Shown: positions 8,260 through 18,381, numbered from the stretch's first letter. The stretch is 64,000 bases of DNA from Solibacteraceae bacterium (GCA_021324015.1 JAJPJX010000136.1:166351-230350), one strand, 5' to 3'. Made by a program: numbers and translations. The notes: generated from the letters alone by a model not told the origin.

Positions 8260-11200
8260 ACATCTCGGAAACCTTCATTCGCCGGCCCATCGCCACCAGC
8301 CTGCTGATGCTGGCCATCGCCATGTTCGGGCTGGTGGCGTACCGCTCGCTGCCGGTAAGCGACCTGCCCAACGTGGACTTCCCTACCCTGCTGGTGACGG
8401 CGGCGCTGCCAGGCGCGAGCCCCGACACCATGGCGTCGGCCGTGGCCACGCCGCTCGAGAACCAGTTCTCGATGATCGCCGGCCTGGAGTCCATGACCTC
8501 GGTGAATTCGCTGGGGAACACGCAAGTCACCCTGGAGTTCGATCTGAGCCGCAACCTGGACGGCGCCGCGGTAGACGTGCAGGCGGCCATCACGCAGGCC
8601 TCCCGCCTGCTGCCGCAGGGCATGCCCACGCCGCCCACCTTCACCAAGGTAAACCCGGCCGATCAGCCCATCCTCTACCTGGCGCTGACCTCTCCCTCGA
8701 TTCCGCTGTGGACCCTGGATGAATACGCGGAAACGCGCATCGCGCAGCGCATCTCCATGGTGACGGGCGTGGCGCAGGTGCAGGTGCTGGGCGCGCAGAA
8801 AGACGCCGTACACGCGCAGATGGACCCGCAGGCGCTGGCCACGCGGCAGATCGGCATCAACGAGGTGGAGGCCGCGCTGCGCAACTGGAACGTCAACCTG
8901 CCTACCGGGGCCATCACCGGACCCAAGCGAGCCTTTACACTGCAAGCCTCCGGGCAGTTGATGAGCGCGGCGCAGTACCGCCCCCTGGTGGTGGCCTATC
9001 GCAAGGGCTCTCCGGTGCGGCTGGAAGAGCTGGGCAAGGTGATCGACAGCGTGGAGGACGACAAGACCGCCTCCTGGTTTTACAACGCCCGGGGCGGGCA
9101 GCGCGCCGTCGTGCTGGCCATCCAACGGCAGCCCGGTACCAATACGATCGAGGTCACCGACAACGTCAAGAAGCTTCTGCCGGTGTTCAAGCAGGAACTG
9201 CCGCCCTCGGTGGTGATGAATGTGTTGTACGACCGCTCGGAGACCATCCGCGAGTCGTTCAACGACGTGAAGTTCACCATGGTGCTCACGCTGGGCCTGG
9301 TGGTGATGGTCATCTTCCTGTTCCTGCGCAACGTTTCGGCCACAGTGATTCCCAGCCTGGCGCTGCCATTTTCCATCATCGGTACCTTCGCCATCATGTA
9401 CCTGCTGAACTACAGCCTGGACAACCTTTCCATGATGGCTCTGATTCTCTCCATCGGCTTCGTGGTGGACGACGCCATCGTGATGCTGGAGAACATCGTG
9501 CGGCATATGGAGATGGGCGAGCGGCCGATGCAGGCGTCGCTCGAAGGCTCGCGGGAGATCGGCTTCACAATCGTCTCGATGACGCTTTCGCTCGCGGCGG
9601 TGTTCATCCCGGTGCTGTTCATGGGCGGAATCCTGGGGCGGCTGTTCAAAGAGTTCGCGGTGACCATCTGCGTGGCGATTCTGATTTCCGGCGTGGTTTC
9701 GGTGACGCTCACGCCCATGCTGTGCAGCCGCTTTCTGAAGCCGCCGCACGAGCAGCGCCGGAGCTGGTTCTACCACGCGACCGAGCGCTGCTTCGAAGGC
9801 ATGCTGCGGGTCTACGATCACAGTCTGCAATGGGTGCTGCGCTACCGCCCGGCCACCATGGCGATTTTCGTGGCGGTGCTGGCGGCCACCGCCTGGATGT
9901 TCCTGGATATCCCCAAGGGCTTCATCCCGGCGCAGGACACCGAGCAGATGATCGCCGTGACCGAGGCGCAGCAGGGCACCTCCTACTACCAGATGGTCCG
10001 GGCGCAGAACGAAATCGCCGAAGTGATCCGCAAGGATCCCAACGTAGACGCGCTGGTCTCGACCGTGGGCGGCACGGCCGCCTCCACGCTGGGCGGCCCG
10101 AACTACGGCGAACTGGTAGTGCATCTGAAGCCCCGCAGCCAACGGGAGCTGCTGGTGGACGAAATCATCGCCGAACTGCGTCCCAAGCTGGCCGCCTTCC
10201 CCGGCATGCGCGTGTTTTTGCAGAATCCGCCCACCATTCAGATCGGCGGCCAGGTGACCAAGAGCCTCTACCAGTTCTCCATGCACTCCCCGGACAAGGA
10301 GGAACTGTACCCGCTCTCGAAGAAGCTGCTCGAACGCGTGGCGGCGCTGCCCGGATTGCAGGATGTGACCAGCGATTTGCAGATTGAAAGTCCGCAGGTG
10401 AAGGTTAACATCGACCGGGACAAGGCCGCGGCGGTGCAGGTGAGCCCCTCGCAGATCGAAAACGCGTTTTACGACGCCTTCGGGCCGCGCTGGGTATCCA
10501 CGATCTACGCGGCGGTCAACGAATACAAGGTGCTGCTGGAGCTGGAGCCGCGCTACCAGATGGATCCGCGAGCCATCTCCCTGCTGTACTTCAAGTCTGC
10601 CGGCGGCCAACTGATCCCCCTGGATACGCTGGCCAGCGTGGTGCAGGAAACCGGGCCGCAGGCCATCAACCACTTCGGACAGCTCCCGGCGGTCACGGTG
10701 TCCTTCAACCTGAAGCCAGGCACTTCGCTTGGCGACGTGGTTAGCAAGATCGATGCCCTGGCCCAGGAGACGCTGCCCGCCACCATCGGCACCACCTTCG
10801 AAGGCGAGGCCAAGGCGTTCCAGAGCTCCCTGGGAAATTTGTGGGTCCTCCTGATGGTGGCCATCATGGTGGTCTACATCGTGCTGGGCATTCTGTACGA
10901 GAGTTACATCCACCCGCTGACCATTCTTTCCGGCCTGCCTTCAGCGGGCTTTGGCGCGCTGCTCACGCTCTACCTGTTCAAGATCGACCTGAACATCTAC
11001 GCCTTCGTGGGCTTGATCATGCTGATCGGCATCGTGAAGAAGAACGCCATCATGCAGATCGATTTCGCGCTGGACGCTGAGCGCCGCCAGGGTCTGCCGG
11101 CGCATCAGGCCATTTACGAAGGCTGCCTGATCCGTTTCCGGCCCATCATGATGACCACCATGGCCGCCCTGCTGGGTGCGCTGCCCATCGCGCTGGGCTA

Positions 11201-11375
11201 CGGCGCGGGCGCCGAGGCGCGGCGGCCCCTGGGCCTGGCGGTGGTCGGCGGGCTGCTGTTTTCGCAGCTCATCACGCTTTACCTCACGCCGGTGTTCTAC
11301 ACCTACCTGGCGAACTGGCAGACGCGCTTCCACGCCTGGCGCAGCCGGCGGCAGTTGGCCGAGGCGGTGCAGTAG
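8256..11375 (+). CDS. RND efflux permease (AcrB/MdtC-type), second of the tandem pair
   Basis: This 1039-residue RND permease has the same architecture as its neighbour. The ATG at 8256 overlaps the upstream TGA (ATGA), so it is translationally coupled; the longer in-frame extension to 8196 would lie inside the first permease. FIRRPIATSLLMLAIAMFG opens the protein, Asp405-Asp406 lie in FVVDDAIVMLENIV, Lys928 in IVKKNAIMQID, and the TM11 Arg in IRFRPIMMTTMAALLG. The two permeases are clearly paralogous along their full length. A B2C-like heterotrimer as in MdtABC is a reasonable inference but is not shown. Confidence 0.95.
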   Translation: MNISETFIRRPIATSLLMLAIAMFGLVAYRSLPVSDLPNVDFPTLLVTAALPGASPDTMASAVATPLENQFSMIAGLESMTSVNSLGNTQVTLEFDLSRNLDGAAVDVQAAITQASRLLPQGMPTPPTFTKVNPADQPILYLALTSPSIPLWTLDEYAETRIAQRISMVTGVAQVQVLGAQKDAVHAQMDPQALATRQIGINEVEAALRNWNVNLPTGAITGPKRAFTLQASGQLMSAAQYRPLVVAYRKGSPVRLEELGKVIDSVEDDKTASWFYNARGGQRAVVLAIQRQPGTNTIEVTDNVKKLLPVFKQELPPSVVMNVLYDRSETIRESFNDVKFTMVLTLGLVVMVIFLFLRNVSATVIPSLALPFSIIGTFAIMYLLNYSLDNLSMMALILSIGFVVDDAIVMLENIVRHMEMGERPMQASLEGSREIGFTIVSMTLSLAAVFIPVLFMGGILGRLFKEFAVTICVAILISGVVSVTLTPMLCSRFLKPPHEQRRSWFYHATERCFEGMLRVYDHSLQWVLRYRPATMAIFVAVLAATAWMFLDIPKGFIPAQDTEQMIAVTEAQQGTSYYQMVRAQNEIAEVIRKDPNVDALVSTVGGTAASTLGGPNYGELVVHLKPRSQRELLVDEIIAELRPKLAAFPGMRVFLQNPPTIQIGGQVTKSLYQFSMHSPDKEELYPLSKKLLERVAALPGLQDVTSDLQIESPQVKVNIDRDKAAAVQVSPSQIENAFYDAFGPRWVSTIYAAVNEYKVLLELEPRYQMDPRAISLLYFKSAGGQLIPLDTLASVVQETGPQAINHFGQLPAVTVSFNLKPGTSLGDVVSKIDALAQETLPATIGTTFEGEAKAFQSSLGNLWVLLMVAIMVVYIVLGILYESYIHPLTILSGLPSAGFGALLTLYLFKIDLNIYAFVGLIMLIGIVKKNAIMQIDFALDAERRQGLPAHQAIYEGCLIRFRPIMMTTMAALLGALPIALGYGAGAEARRPLGLAVVGGLLFSQLITLYLTPVFYTYLANWQTRFHAWRSRRQLAEAVQ

Positions 11376-11417
11376 GGACGCGACGCGCGCCCGCGGTTCC
11401 TTGCGGGAGGCGGCGGA

Positions 11418-12965
11418 ATGCGGTCTACTGTTGTGGTGGCGCAGATCACAACCGAAAAGCGGGGCTTGCTGGCCCGGAAGCCGTTACAGGCTATCCTTTC
11501 CGAGTCGGAGCGCGAGGACGAGCACAGCCTGAAGCGCGCGCTGGGGCCCGTGAACCTGGTGGCGCTGGGCATTGGCGCGATCATCGGAGCGGGCATCTTC
11601 GTGCTCACGGGCACCGCCGCGGCGCAGTATGCCGGGCCGGCGATCATGCTCTCGTTCATCCTGGCCGGCGGCGGGTGCCTGTTTGCGGGCCTGTGCTACG
11701 CGGAGTTCGCCTCGCTGATTCCCATTTGCGGATCGGCCTACACGTACGGCTACGCCACGCTGGGCGAGATTTTCGCCTGGATCATCGGCTGGGACCTGAT
11801 CCTGGAGTACGCCTTCGGCGCCGCCACGGTGGCTTCGGGGTGGAGCGCCAACGTGATCCTGCTGGCGCAGCACCTGGGCATCACCATCCCCCCGGAACTG
11901 ACCGCCACTCCGGGCAGCCTGCTGGTCCAATACAACGGCATCTGGGTGCCGGCCGCCAGCGTGCCGGAGGGACTGGTGGCCAGCCTGCCGCACGTGACGG
12001 CCTCCTTCAACCTGATCGCCTTTCTGGCGATCTGCATGGTGACGACCATCCTGGTGATCGGCATCAAAGAATCCGCCAACCTGAACACCGCGATCGTGTT
12101 CGTGAAGGTGGGCACGGTGCTGGTGTTCATCGGCATTGCGGCGGTCTATGTGCTGCAACACCCGGCTCTGGCCGCTTCCCACTGGCACCCTTTCGTGCCG
12201 CCGAATATCGGTGAGTTCGGCCGCTACGGCTGGTCCGGCGTAGGACGCGGCGCGGCGGTAATCTTCTTCGCCTATATCGGCTTCGACGCCGTCTCGACGG
12301 CCGCGCAGGAGGCCAAGAATCCGCAGCGCGACATGCCGGTGGGCATCCTCGGGTCGCTGATCATCTGCACCATCCTCTACATCGTGACTTCCGGGCTGCT
12401 TACCGGCGTGGTGAGCTACAAGCAGCTCAACGTGGCTGCGCCGGTGGCCTTCGGCATGGAAGCCATCGGCCTGCGCTGGGGCCAGTACCTGGTTCTGATC
12501 GGCACCATCATGGGGTTGAGCACGGTGATGCTGGTGATGCTGCTGGGGCAATCCCGGGTGTTCTTCTCTATGTCGAAGGACGGCCTGCTGCCGCAGTGGG
12601 CCGGCGCCGTGCATCCGCGCTTCCGCACCCCGTGGATCTCCTCCATCCTGGTGGGCGCGTTCGTGGCGGTGTTCGCCGCCACGATTCCGATCGGGATTCT
12701 GGGCGAACTGGTGAGCATCGGCACGCTGCTGGCCTTCGTGATCGTGTGCGCCGGCGTGTGGGTGCTGCGCGTGCGGCGGCCGGAGCTGCCCCGGCCCTTC
12801 CAGACGCCGCTGGTGCCGCTGGTGCCCATCCTGGGTATTTTCATTTCCCTGCTGCTGATGGCCAGTCTGCCGCTAGACACCTGGCTGCGCCTGCTCATCT
12901 GGCTGGTAGTAGGCCTGGTGATTTACTTCACGTACGGGCGGAAACACAGCCGCGCGCAGAACTGA
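11418..12965 (+). CDS. APC-superfamily amino acid permease (cationic amino acid transporter type)
   Basis: This 515-residue membrane protein has about twelve hydrophobic segments. The first carries the APC signature GIGAIIGAGIFVLTG near 50-65, preceded by an amphipathic RKPLQAIL...LKRALGP stretch characteristic of the CAT/YfnA group. A GYATLGEIFAWIIGWDLILEY block (about 110-130) and FFAYIGFDAVSTAAQEAKNPQRDMP (about 280-305) match the same group. The start is supported by GGGAGG a few bases upstream. It imports or exchanges amino acids with a cation; specificity cannot be read from the sequence. It stands alone between the RND pair and a convergent gene. Confidence 0.9.
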   Translation: MRSTVVVAQITTEKRGLLARKPLQAILSESEREDEHSLKRALGPVNLVALGIGAIIGAGIFVLTGTAAAQYAGPAIMLSFILAGGGCLFAGLCYAEFASLIPICGSAYTYGYATLGEIFAWIIGWDLILEYAFGAATVASGWSANVILLAQHLGITIPPELTATPGSLLVQYNGIWVPAASVPEGLVASLPHVTASFNLIAFLAICMVTTILVIGIKESANLNTAIVFVKVGTVLVFIGIAAVYVLQHPALAASHWHPFVPPNIGEFGRYGWSGVGRGAAVIFFAYIGFDAVSTAAQEAKNPQRDMPVGILGSLIICTILYIVTSGLLTGVVSYKQLNVAAPVAFGMEAIGLRWGQYLVLIGTIMGLSTVMLVMLLGQSRVFFSMSKDGLLPQWAGAVHPRFRTPWISSILVGAFVAVFAATIPIGILGELVSIGTLLAFVIVCAGVWVLRVRRPELPRPFQTPLVPLVPILGIFISLLLMASLPLDTWLRLLIWLVVGLVIYFTYGRKHSRAQN

Positions 12966-13001
12966 CCGCTCCCTCTCTGGCCGCTCGGTTGACCGATTGG
13001 G

Positions 13002-15035
13002 CTAGTATCGCAAAACCTGCTCGACGGCGGCTTTCACGGATTCGGCCGAAGGCAGCACCATGGCTTCGAGGCTGGGAGCCGAGGGGACGAAGGAGTCCTG
13101 CGCTGCCACGCGAAGGATGGGGGCATCCAGCGCATCGATGCAGTTTTGAGCCACGCGGGCGGCGATTTCCGCGGCGAAACCCATGGTGAGACTGTCTTCG
13201 GAGGCGATCACCAGGCGGCTGGTTTTACGCACGCTGCGGTAGATCAATTGCTCGTCGAGAGGGATAATCGATCGGGGGTCGATTATCTCCACCGAATAAC
13301 CCTGCGGCTCGAGTTGGCGGGCGGCCTCGAGCGCCAGATAGATGGCGCTGCCCCACGCAACTACGGTAACATCCTTCCCTTCCCTGCGGACGCGCCCGCA
13401 GCCGAAGGGCACCAGGTAATTGGCATCCGGCTCCGGGGTTTTCGCCTGGATGCGCCGGTACAGGCCCTTGTGCTCGAGGAACACGACCGGGTCGGCGGAA
13501 CGGGCCGCAGTTTTGATGAGGCCCTTGGCGTCGTCCGCGCAACTGGGGAACACCACGCGCCAGCCCGGCACGTGGGCGAAGAAGCTTTCGACGCAGGCTG
13601 AGTGCCAGGGGCCGCCCTTGATATAGCCACCCACGGCGATGCGCACCACGACGGGGCAGGTCCAGGCGCCCTGGCTGCGCCAGCGCACGGTGGCGATTTC
13701 ATCGCGCATCTGCATGAAGCCGGGCCACAGGTAGTCGCCGAACTGGATTTCGACGATGGGCTTGTAGCCGGCGATGGCCACGCCGCCAGCGACACCGACG
13801 ATGCTGGCCTCGGCCAGGGGCGAGTTTTCCACGCGGCCCGGAAAGGCGGTGGTGAGCCCCCGCGTGACGCCGAAGACGCCTCCCTTGGGATCGGCGATAT
13901 CCTCGCCCCACATGACACTCTTCGGGTTGCGCTCCATCTCCTCGCGCAGGCCGTGATTGATGGCGTCGATCATGGTGATCTCACCGGAGGGCAGATAACG
14001 CGGGGCAGGCGGCGGGGAGCCGACTGCGGGCTCATCGGAATAAATGTGCGCCAGGAGATCACGGCCGGAGGGCGCCGGCTGGGCGTCGGCTTCGGCGGCG
14101 GCACGATCCACCTCCGCCTTGATCTCGGCGCGCAGCGCATCCATTTCATCCGCGTTCATCACGCGGTGGCGCAGCAGGTACTGTTCGGTCTGGTAGATGG
14201 GATCGCGCTGCCGAAGGGCCTCAAGTTCCTCCGGCGAGCGGTATTTGCGCTGGTCGTCGGAGGAGGAGTGAGGATCCAGGCGGATGACGTGCGCTTCGAT
14301 CAAAGCGGGACCTTCGCCACGGCGCAGGCGCTCGATGACCGGGGGGATGGTCTGGTACATAGGCTCGAACCAGGTGCCATCCAGGTTGTAAGTGGGCATG
14401 GCGAAGCCCTGGGCGATGCGGTGCACTTCCGAGCCGGTCTGCACCTCCTGCGGCACGCTGATGGCATAGCCGTTGTTCTCGACCACAAAAAGGACGGGCA
14501 GTTTTTCGCGGCCGGCCCAGTTGAGGGCTTCGAAGAACTCGCCTTCGCTGGTGGCGCCTTCGCCGGAGGAGACATAAACCACCTGGCCGGCGCCATCGCG
14601 CTTCAGAGCGCGCGCCATGCCCACGGCCGGCAGGTACTGCGTGCCGGTGCAGGCGGTCTGCGCGACGAGTTTCAGCTCGCGGGAAGAGAATTGCTCGGGC
14701 ATGTTGCGGCCGTTCGAGTTGGGGTCTCCTTCGCGGCTGAGCATGGCCAGGAAGATGTCCTTGAGCGGCATGCCCAGACCGACGACCACGCCCTTGGAGC
14801 GGTAGTAAGTGAAGAACCAGTCATGGCGCGGCTTGAGAAGCATGGTGAGGCCGACCTGCACTTTTTCGTGCCCGCGCGTGGAGGCATGGAAGGAGCACTT
14901 ACCCTGCCGGTCGAAGACTTTGAGCCGCTCCTCGACGTAATAGACGGTCAGCATCTTGCGGTACAACTCGAGCGTGACCGGATGCGGAACGATGATGGGT
15001 TCCTGAACTTCCGGATTGGCTGCGGCAGTGGTCAT
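13002..15035 (-). CDS. fused 2-oxoacid dehydrogenase E1 (alpha + beta subunits)
   Basis: This 677-residue protein joins the two E1 subunits. Residues from about 25 to 330 are the alpha half, with the thiamine-diphosphate motif GEGATSEGEFFEALNWA...VVENNGYA. Residues from about 350 to the end are the beta half (TMIDAINHGLREEM, GEDIADPKGGVFGVT, PLAEASIVGVAGG, PWHSACVESFFAHVPG). Fused E1s of this kind act on branched-chain 2-oxoacids or related substrates with an E2/E3 core and convert them to acyl-CoA with loss of CO2. No E2 or E3 gene is present in the window. The start is supported by AGAGGGGA just upstream. Confidence 0.88.
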   Translation of the reverse strand: MTTAAANPEVQEPIIVPHPVTLELYRKMLTVYYVEERLKVFDRQGKCSFHASTRGHEKVQVGLTMLLKPRHDWFFTYYRSKGVVVGLGMPLKDIFLAMLSREGDPNSNGRNMPEQFSSRELKLVAQTACTGTQYLPAVGMARALKRDGAGQVVYVSSGEGATSEGEFFEALNWAGREKLPVLFVVENNGYAISVPQEVQTGSEVHRIAQGFAMPTYNLDGTWFEPMYQTIPPVIERLRRGEGPALIEAHVIRLDPHSSSDDQRKYRSPEELEALRQRDPIYQTEQYLLRHRVMNADEMDALRAEIKAEVDRAAAEADAQPAPSGRDLLAHIYSDEPAVGSPPPAPRYLPSGEITMIDAINHGLREEMERNPKSVMWGEDIADPKGGVFGVTRGLTTAFPGRVENSPLAEASIVGVAGGVAIAGYKPIVEIQFGDYLWPGFMQMRDEIATVRWRSQGAWTCPVVVRIAVGGYIKGGPWHSACVESFFAHVPGWRVVFPSCADDAKGLIKTAARSADPVVFLEHKGLYRRIQAKTPEPDANYLVPFGCGRVRREGKDVTVVAWGSAIYLALEAARQLEPQGYSVEIIDPRSIIPLDEQLIYRSVRKTSRLVIASEDSLTMGFAAEIAARVAQNCIDALDAPILRVAAQDSFVPSAPSLEAMVLPSAESVKAAVEQVLRY

Positions 15036-15082
15036 GAAATCCCCTCTGCTGTTTATGGTACTGCCGCAGGGGCCGGGCGAGG

Positions 15083-16948
15083 TCAGCGGTGCAAGACGGC
15101 GAGGGCGTCGAGGTCGAACTGGGGGAACAGGCCGAGGCAGAACAGGTCCGGCGCGTCCTGATATTCCACGGGGGCGTCGAGCAGGTGGCGCAGGGAACTC
15201 ATTCCGTTCCGCACGATCACTTCGCGGAAGAGGGCAGGTTCGAGCGCGGCCGCCACGCGGGCGATCACCTGGGTGCGGATGCCGCTGGTTTCGACGCGCA
15301 CGGGGCCGGGGCCGAGCCAGCGGGCCAGGGCGATCAACTGTGCCGCTTCGAGACCCAGCGGGCGATCGCCCACGGCGGCCAGCATCTGGGTGTAGGCCGA
15401 GGCGCCGGGATTTTCGGGCGCGGCGTCCCCGGTGAGAAGCAGGTCGGCGGCCAGCACGCGCTCGCCGCGATTCACGCGATCGGAGACCGCCTCCCCGGCG
15501 GCTTTGCGGCCCTTGTCATCGAGCACGATGGTGGCGTGGACGGGGTGCGCGACGGCGATGGAATGGAGCGCGACGCCGGCGGCGCTCAGGCCGTTGTCAA
15601 AATCGAAGCGGTAGGAGAGCGACTCTACGCCTTTGTTTTTGCTGTTGTTGAGTGCCCAGGCCTTGGCAACCTCCACGGGCCGGTAGCGGACGGTGCGGCC
15701 GATCTGGTCGCGGGTGCCGGAAGAGTGCGGGCGGCTATCGGCCAACTGGCGCGCGAGTCCCAGGATGGTGAGGTTGTTGACCGGGAGACCGGCGGCCAGC
15801 TCCTCGACAGTCTTGATCTCGCCGTCCACGGGGATTTCCGGGCCCGGGTCGGGCCTGCCGAAGTGGCGCGCGAAGAAGCGGTAGGACTGCTGGCGGTTAT
15901 CGAGCTGATAGTTGTGGGTTCCGGGATCGGTGTTCTCATGCCAGGCGAGGTTGGCAACTTTTCCGTAGAGCGCAAAGAAGGGCTGGACCTGGTCGAAGAT
16001 GTAGGGCCTCACCAGCGGGGCGCGGAAACAGCAATCGTCTTCGGCGTTGTAGATCAGCAGGGTCGGGCGGGGCGCACGCATGGCGGTGAGGTGCGTGAAA
16101 TCCTGGCTCTCGAGAAAATCCGAAGGATTCTGCTCGATGTCGCCGGTGTCGGCGGGGCGCTCGATGCGGGAACGCAAGGAGGCGTAACCAGCCACCGGGA
16201 CGGAGACCGACACGCGCTCATCGAGCGCGCTCAGCACGATGGTTTGCCACCCGCCGCCGGAAAGTCCGGTCACGCCCAGGCGGGTGGAGTCCACGTGGGG
16301 GTGCTGGGCCAGGTAATCCAGGCCCTTACGCATGGCCAGGTAGAAGAGACCAACGCCGTTGGCGCCCACCAGATCCAGGTGGGCCGCATACCAGTGCAGG
16401 TTTTCCCTGGAAGAAAGCTCGCCGAAGCTGAACCATTCCAGGTTCAACGAGACGATGCCGCGGCGCGCTTGATTGATGCAGCGCTTTTGTTTGTACTCGA
16501 CGGCCTTGCCGGGGGCGCCGACATGGCCGTTCACGTTGAGGATCGCGGGCGCCTTCCCATCCAGGTGTTCGGGCTCATAGAGGACGGCGCTGGACCAGAA
16601 TCCGGGCACGATTTCGTACCGCAGCTTGCGCATGCGGTAGCCGCTCGCGGGGATCACGCCGCGCTCTTCAAAACGCGGAGGCGCCTCGACCCACTCGCGG
16701 GGCCAGCCGTGGAAGACGACATCGTCCAGCAGATGCCTGCGCAGGCGGCGGGACTCGGCGGTCCAGCCATCCGGCGTGGGGTTAGCCGGTAGCGGCGGGG
16801 CTTTGCGCAGCAGGTATTCGCGCAACTGGAAGGCCACCAGATCCGGACCTACCAGGCGGGGCTCCAGCAGGCGGCGGATCTGCTGGGGATCCGACTGGGC
16901 GGCGGCCAGGGCGCAGAACAGAGATGCCGTAGCGAGGAGACGAGACAT
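15083..16948 (-). CDS. large secreted alpha/beta hydrolase (acetyl xylan esterase/prolyl oligopeptidase-like)
   Basis: This is a 621-residue protein with a short signal peptide ([18 protein letters not shown]). The ATG at 16948 is chosen over the one at 16960 because the latter lies inside a TATAAT box on this strand. The hydrolase core runs from about 70 to 370: [21 protein letters not shown], then the nucleophile elbow GLSGGGWQT followed by [12 protein letters not shown], an Asp in [12 protein letters not shown] and a His in DPGTHNYQ. The C-terminal third has no recognised motif. This shape is common among Acidobacteria and Planctomycetes hydrolases annotated as acetyl xylan esterases; the substrate is unknown. 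It is divergent from a ROK sugar kinase, consistent with carbohydrate use. Confidence 0.75.
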   Translation of the reverse strand: MSRLLATASLFCALAAAQSDPQQIRRLLEPRLVGPDLVAFQLREYLLRKAPPLPANPTPDGWTAESRRLRRHLLDDVVFHGWPREWVEAPPRFEERGVIPASGYRMRKLRYEIVPGFWSSAVLYEPEHLDGKAPAILNVNGHVGAPGKAVEYKQKRCINQARRGIVSLNLEWFSFGELSSRENLHWYAAHLDLVGANGVGLFYLAMRKGLDYLAQHPHVDSTRLGVTGLSGGGWQTIVLSALDERVSVSVPVAGYASLRSRIERPADTGDIEQNPSDFLESQDFTHLTAMRAPRPTLLIYNAEDDCCFRAPLVRPYIFDQVQPFFALYGKVANLAWHENTDPGTHNYQLDNRQQSYRFFARHFGRPDPGPEIPVDGEIKTVEELAAGLPVNNLTILGLARQLADSRPHSSGTRDQIGRTVRYRPVEVAKAWALNNSKNKGVESLSYRFDFDNGLSAAGVALHSIAVAHPVHATIVLDDKGRKAAGEAVSDRVNRGERVLAADLLLTGDAAPENPGASAYTQMLAAVGDRPLGLEAAQLIALARWLGPGPVRVETSGIRTQVIARVAAALEPALFREVIVRNGMSSLRHLLDAPVEYQDAPDLFCLGLFPQFDLDALAVLHR

Positions 16949-16958
16949 GGCAAGGCGC

Positions 16959-16964
16959 ATTATA
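16959..16964 (-). promoter_or_regulatory. -10 element (TATAAT) for the 15083-16948 hydrolase
   Basis: A perfect TATAAT on the minus strand lies ten bases upstream of the ATG at 16948, which implies a very short or absent leader. I could not identify a convincing -35 box. Confidence 0.5.
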
Positions 16965-16991
16965 TCCGGTGGACTGATATTCTGGTCGGCT

Positions 16992-17891
16992 ATGCAGCGT
17001 TACGGGGGTATCGAAGCGGGCGGCACCAAGTTCGTGTGCGCGGTGGGCAACCCGGCAGGCGAGTTGACGGCACGGGTGGAGTTTGCGACCACCTCGCCCG
17101 AGGAAACGCTGGAGCGGGCGGCGGCATTTTTCCGTGAGGAAGGCACGCGACATTCGCTCGATGCGATCGGCATCGGCTCCTTCGGCCCGGTAGACCTGAA
17201 TCCGCGATCGCCGACCTATGGATACATCACCTCAACGCCGAAGCCTGGCTGGGCGAACACGGAGTTTGCGGGGGCGATCGAGCGGGCCACGGGCCTGAAG
17301 GTGGGATTCGACACGGACGTCAACGCCGCGGCTTTGGGGGAGGCGCGCTGGGGCGCAGCGCGGGGCTTGGACACCTTCCTCTATTTCACGGTGGGCACGG
17401 GATTCGGTGGCGGCGGCATGGCGCACGGGCGGCTCCTGCACGGGTTGATCCACCCCGAGATGGGGCATATTCGGGTGCCGCGTGACGCCGCGCGTGATCC
17501 CTACGCCGGCGCGTGCCCGTTCCACGGCGACTGCCTGGAGGGGCTGGTCTGTGGTCCGGCGATCGAAGGCCGGTGGGGCGGGCGCGGCGAGACGCTGCCG
17601 GACGATCATCCGGCCTGGGACCTGGAGGCGCGCTATCTGGCCCTGGCGATGGTCAATTTCATCTGTACGCTATCGCCCCAGCGGCTGATTCTGGGCGGGG
17701 GCGTGATGCGGCGCGGCCACCTGTTTCCACCGATCCGCCGCCAGGTGTGCGCCTTGCTGAACGGCTATATCCGGGCACCGGAGCTGATCGAATGTATTGA
17801 AGAATACATCGTACCGCCGGCGCTGGGAGACGACGCGGGAGTGCTGGGAGCGATCGCCCTGGGGGAGCGTGCCGCTCGCGGGACGGCGTGA
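16992..17891 (+). CDS. ROK-family sugar kinase (fructokinase type)
   Basis: This 299-residue kinase starts with the ROK phosphate loop [10 protein letters not shown] (residues 5-14). It has the [19 protein letters not shown] block near 100-118 and GTGFGGGGM near 130. The zinc-binding region reads HPEMGH, then [10 protein letters not shown]; this Cys-His-Cys arrangement and the [10 protein letters not shown] sequence are characteristic of ROK fructokinases. It phosphorylates a hexose (fructose most likely) with ATP in the cytosol. The ATG at 16992 gives the canonical N-terminus; the longer frame only adds out-of-family residues over the divergent promoter. It is divergent from the secreted hydrolase. 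Confidence 0.88.
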   Translation: MQRYGGIEAGGTKFVCAVGNPAGELTARVEFATTSPEETLERAAAFFREEGTRHSLDAIGIGSFGPVDLNPRSPTYGYITSTPKPGWANTEFAGAIERATGLKVGFDTDVNAAALGEARWGAARGLDTFLYFTVGTGFGGGGMAHGRLLHGLIHPEMGHIRVPRDAARDPYAGACPFHGDCLEGLVCGPAIEGRWGGRGETLPDDHPAWDLEARYLALAMVNFICTLSPQRLILGGGVMRRGHLFPPIRRQVCALLNGYIRAPELIECIEEYIVPPALGDDAGVLGAIALGERAARGTA

Positions 17892-17921
17892 CGATCCACA
17901 CACGGGACGCATTCAGGCGGG

Positions 17922-17950
17922 TTGCGTTTGGCCGGGGCGGCTGCTAGATT
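17922..17950 (+). promoter_or_regulatory. sigma-70 type promoter upstream of the 17979 ORF
   Basis: TTGCGT (17922-17927) and TAGATT (17945-17950) are separated by exactly 17 bases, followed by an A-rich initial transcribed region. This is one of the clearest promoter shapes in the window. A transcript would start near 17957, ahead of the small ORF and the UspA-type gene. Confidence 0.5.
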
Positions 17951-17978
17951 AAAAAAGGTTCATCTTCTTAGTTACACC

Positions 17979-18326
17979 ATGTCGCGCGGCAAGACCAACT
18001 GGCTCACCCTGAGCGCCGTTTTGTGGCTGCTGCCCCTAGCCGGTCAAAGCGGCTGGGCGGTTCCCGATGCGGGGTTGTGCCAGGGATGGGCAAGTCTGCG
18101 TGCCGTGGCGCGCCCGGCGGACTTATGGATGGCCGCCGGCCAGCGCGCCGGGGTCGTGGTCCAAAGGCAATGGCGTGAACGCGGCGCGGCCGCGGGCGTG
18201 ACCTGGCTGACGACGCCAGGGCTGCAGGCAACCGTGTTCCGGATACCATCCGGTGCCGGTCCGCAGTCCGGCCGAAGCAGAAATGCGGCGGGCAGCCGCG
18301 CTCCGCCTCTCTCGATTGTTCCGTAA
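17979..18326 (+). CDS. small hypothetical protein with possible signal peptide
   Basis: This is a 115-residue frame with no family I recognise. Its first 27 residues look like an export signal (RGK, then LTLSAVLWLLPLAGQ, ending GWA). The remainder is rich in Ala, Arg and Gly and lacks obvious motifs, so it could be a spurious frame in high-G+C DNA. In favour of a real gene are the promoter 28 bases upstream and the otherwise empty 500-base gap between the sugar kinase and the UspA-type gene. I see no clear Shine-Dalgarno sequence. Confidence 0.3.
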   Translation: MSRGKTNWLTLSAVLWLLPLAGQSGWAVPDAGLCQGWASLRAVARPADLWMAAGQRAGVVVQRQWRERGAAAGVTWLTTPGLQATVFRIPSGAGPQSGRSRNAAGSRAPPLSIVP

Positions 18327-18328
18327 CG

Positions 18329-18381
18329 TCCAAGAACCGCGGCGCGATGTTAGGCGCTGCGGCTCCCTAAAGCGTCTTGGA
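18329..18381 (+). other. nested inverted repeats / leader hairpin before the UspA-type gene
   Basis: An outer 7-base inverted repeat (TCCAAGA 18329-18335, TCTTGGA 18375-18381) encloses a 9-base-pair stem (18337-18345 with 18354-18362, one G-T pair, 8-base loop). It lies in the leader of the next gene, ending 14 bases before its start codon, right next to its GAGGAGAG ribosome-binding site. There is no T-run, so it is not a standard terminator; it may act on translation or RNA stability. Confidence 0.45.

Noticed and set aside
8172..10913. 913-residue open frame on the minus strand across the RND permeases
   Set aside because: It is antisense to two canonical RND genes and is rich in His, Gln and Arg with no family motifs; a G/C-bias artefact.
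12966..13001. rho-independent terminator between the convergent permease and E1 genes
   Set aside because: The 36-base gap has only a weak CGGTTGACCG repeat and no T-run.
13602..16792. long plus-strand frames (519 and 567 residues) opposite the E1 and hydrolase genes
   Set aside because: Shadow frames of the real minus-strand genes, low complexity and without motifs.
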